Shown here piece after piece: positions 12,760 to 13,498 of a stretch of DNA of 13,498 nt. The stretch lies in contig JAKACL010000049.1 of NCBI GenBank assembly GCA_021821425.1, forward strand, positions 1-13,498, written 5' to 3'. The stretch comes from Pseudomonadota bacterium (lineage in GTDB: Bacteria; Pseudomonadota; Gammaproteobacteria; Burkholderiales; Thiobacillaceae). Under the pieces are notes generated by a model. The model did not search any database and was not told where the DNA came from. It saw only the letters and a program-made list of their open reading frames with translations. A program made the translations under genes and the position numbers. How positions within the stretch are numbered: the stretch's first letter is position 1; the number at the start of each line of letters is the position of its first letter.

Positions 12760-13074
12760 TTACGGCCTGACGATGATGTCGTTCTTGACGGATTTCACGT
12801 GCGGCACCTTGCGCGCGATCGATTCCGCCGTGCTCCGTTCGCTGGCGCTCTTGGCGAATCCGGACAGCTGGACGACGCCATGGACCGTTTCCACGTTGAT
12901 TGCCAGCGCACTGACGACCGGGCTTTCAGCAAAACGCGCCTTGACCTGCGTCGTGATGGCCGAGTCGTCGACCGCCTGGCCGACAGTGGACTGACCGCGC
13001 ATGACCGTACAACCGCCCATCGTCAGCAGACTGGCCGTCAGCAGGCTCACGCCAAAAAATTGAGTTGTATTCAT
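12760..13074 (-). CDS. BON-domain lipoprotein, OsmY-like
   Basis: The 104-residue protein starts with a lipoprotein signal: a short N-region, the hydrophobic stretch FFGVSLLTASLLTMG and a lipobox-like TMGGC with the lipidated Cys at residue 22. The mature part is one BON domain (about 37-103): AITTQVKARFAESPVVSALAI, the strand pair VETVHGVVQLSGFAKS, a helix, and VKSVKNDIIVRP. BON domains bind phospholipid surfaces or other envelope parts and are typical of osmotic-stress proteins such as OsmY, DolP and Kbp. It should reside in the periplasm, anchored to a membrane. The start is supported by AAAGGA seven bases upstream. It is the first gene of the minus-strand group, and its control region holds two CCTACA copies and a long inverted repeat. 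Confidence 0.94.
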   Translation of the reverse strand: MNTTQFFGVSLLTASLLTMGGCTVMRGQSTVGQAVDDSAITTQVKARFAESPVVSALAINVETVHGVVQLSGFAKSASERSTAESIARKVPHVKSVKNDIIVRP

Positions 13075-13212
13075 CTGGATTCCTTTCGGGTTTTGATTAA
13101 CTACGATGCGCCACCAAGTGAGGGCGACGCCTGATTTTCGAGCCGATCAGTCCGAGGCGCGGCTGGAAAGCGAATCGGCATGGCTGTGGACGATCCGAGT
13201 TCAGCCCGCGCG

Positions 13213-13254
13213 CATGGCTGCGAGCGGGGCCGTGAGCGGTGCCCGGCAGCCATG
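13213..13254. repeat. Long inverted repeat upstream of the BON gene
   Basis: CATGGCTGC (13213-13221) and GCAGCCATG (13246-13254) are exact reverse complements. Inside the 24-base loop GGGC and GCCC can extend the fold. Read on the minus strand it begins seven bases after the CCTACA at 13267-13262, the same order (CCTACA, short gap, inverted repeat) as at 5392-5426 upstream of the cytochrome pair. Confidence 0.55.
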
Positions 13255-13261
13255 TCTGAAC

Positions 13262-13279
13262 TGTAGGCCACAGCCCGCG
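13262..13279 (-). promoter_or_regulatory. CCTACA copy facing the BON gene
   Basis: On the minus strand this reads CGCGGG-CTGTGG-CCTACA. Only half of the left half-site fits the dyad, so it is the weakest of the listed 18-base copies. It points at the BON gene from 188 bases upstream. A second bare CCTACA lies at 13315-13310 on the same strand. Confidence 0.3.
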
Positions 13280-13403
13280 ACGCGGGTATAAGATGGCCCC
13301 GCTTCTGTGTGTAGGAATTGAGGAAGATGGATCAGGCGCGGACGTCATCCGAAAGCAGGTTGCTTGCGCCGACGCTAAGTTTTCCAGACCGGCCGATGCC
13401 GGG

Positions 13404-13498
13404 TCAGACGCCCATGAGTTCGCCGACCGAGTTGAATTCGTCGATGTGATCGCAGACTGCTTTGACCGCCATCATGATCGGCATGCCGAGCAGCAGGC
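13404..13498 (-). CDS. AI-2E family transporter, C-terminal end (partial)
   Basis: The minus-strand frame entering at the window edge encodes LLLGMPIMMAVKAVCDHIDE followed by FNSVGELMGV and a TGA at 13406-13404. A hydrophobic segment followed by AVKAVCDHIDEF and a short Leu/Gly end matches the last membrane helix and tail of the AI-2E/PerM (COG0628) permeases. Only about 30 residues are visible, so the substrate and even the family stay tentative. It is on the same strand as the BON gene but 329 bases upstream, so the two are probably separate transcripts. Confidence 0.6.
   Translation of the reverse strand, partial: LLLGMPIMMAVKAVCDHIDEFNSVGELMGV

Larger units (their letters stand above)
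13075..13403. promoter_or_regulatory. Control region upstream of the BON gene
   Basis: These 329 bases hold no credible gene and lie between the BON gene and the permease end, both on the minus strand. They contain two minus-strand CCTACA copies (13267-13262 and 13315-13310), a 9-bp inverted repeat with a long loop (13213-13254), and the 13-bp palindrome CCCGCGACGCGGG (13274-13286). A TATAAGAT at 13287-13294 on the plus strand looks like a -10 element but has no gene to serve. I could not define the BON promoter exactly. Confidence 0.6.

Noticed and set aside
13287..13294. TATAAGAT as a plus-strand -10 promoter element
   Set aside because: There is no credible gene downstream on the plus strand and no convincing -35 element at 17 bases, so it is most likely chance.
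13327..13449. A 40-codon plus-strand frame preceded by GAGGAAG
   Set aside because: It has a fair ribosome site but a Ser/Pro-rich product without likeness to anything, and it overlaps the end of the permease gene on the other strand.

Overview
The window is GC-rich, densely coded DNA from a Gram-negative bacterium. Gene content (YqjD/DUF883-type membrane proteins, CsbD, a BON lipoprotein, periplasmic c-type cytochromes and a probable thiosulfate dehydrogenase pair) suggests a betaproteobacterium, possibly a sulfur oxidiser of the Thiobacillus type. That placement is inferred from gene families only. I see no rRNA, tRNA, CRISPR array, insertion sequence or prophage.

Layout. (1) 1-1582: the 3' end of a NarX/DegS-type histidine kinase on the plus strand converges on a minus-strand group: DUF1328 membrane peptide, then a LuxR/NarL-type response regulator, then a stand-alone receiver-domain protein. 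(2) 1583-2067: a 485-base non-coding control region with several copies of a CCTACA-containing dyad. (3) 2068-5320: five plus-strand genes, tightly spaced and probably one operon: DUF883 protein, YqjE/holin-like membrane protein, a small two-helix membrane protein, a phospholipase-D-family cardiolipin-synthase-like lipoprotein, and a glycine-zipper protein. (4) 5321-7189: a second control region with a perfect 10-bp inverted repeat, then two overlapping dihaem cytochrome c genes that look like tsdB-tsdA. (5) 7213-10617: ku and ligD, a complete bacterial end-joining pair. (6) 10761-11243: a hemerythrin. (7) 11290-13074, minus strand: BON lipoprotein and CsbD, ending at a good intrinsic terminator, then a two-helix membrane protein and a DUF421/YetF protein. 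(8) 13075-13403: a third control region. (9) 13404-13498: the C-terminal end of an AI-2E-family permease.

Read together this is a general-stress and envelope-maintenance island: membrane-anchored stress proteins, phospholipid synthesis, an oxygen- or iron-sensing hemerythrin, DNA end repair and a thiosulfate/tetrathionate electron module, next to a two-component system. The most interesting signal is regulatory. The hexamer CCTACA is concentrated in the three control regions (seven of the eight copies I found by eye), mostly reads toward the adjacent stress gene, and in its best copy sits in an 18-bp dyad, TGTCGG-N6-CCTACA. That has the same geometry as the GacA/UvrY upstream box TGTAAG-N6-CTTACA, and a GacA/UvrY-like regulator is encoded beside it. 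The hypothesis is that this regulator controls the whole island through these sites.
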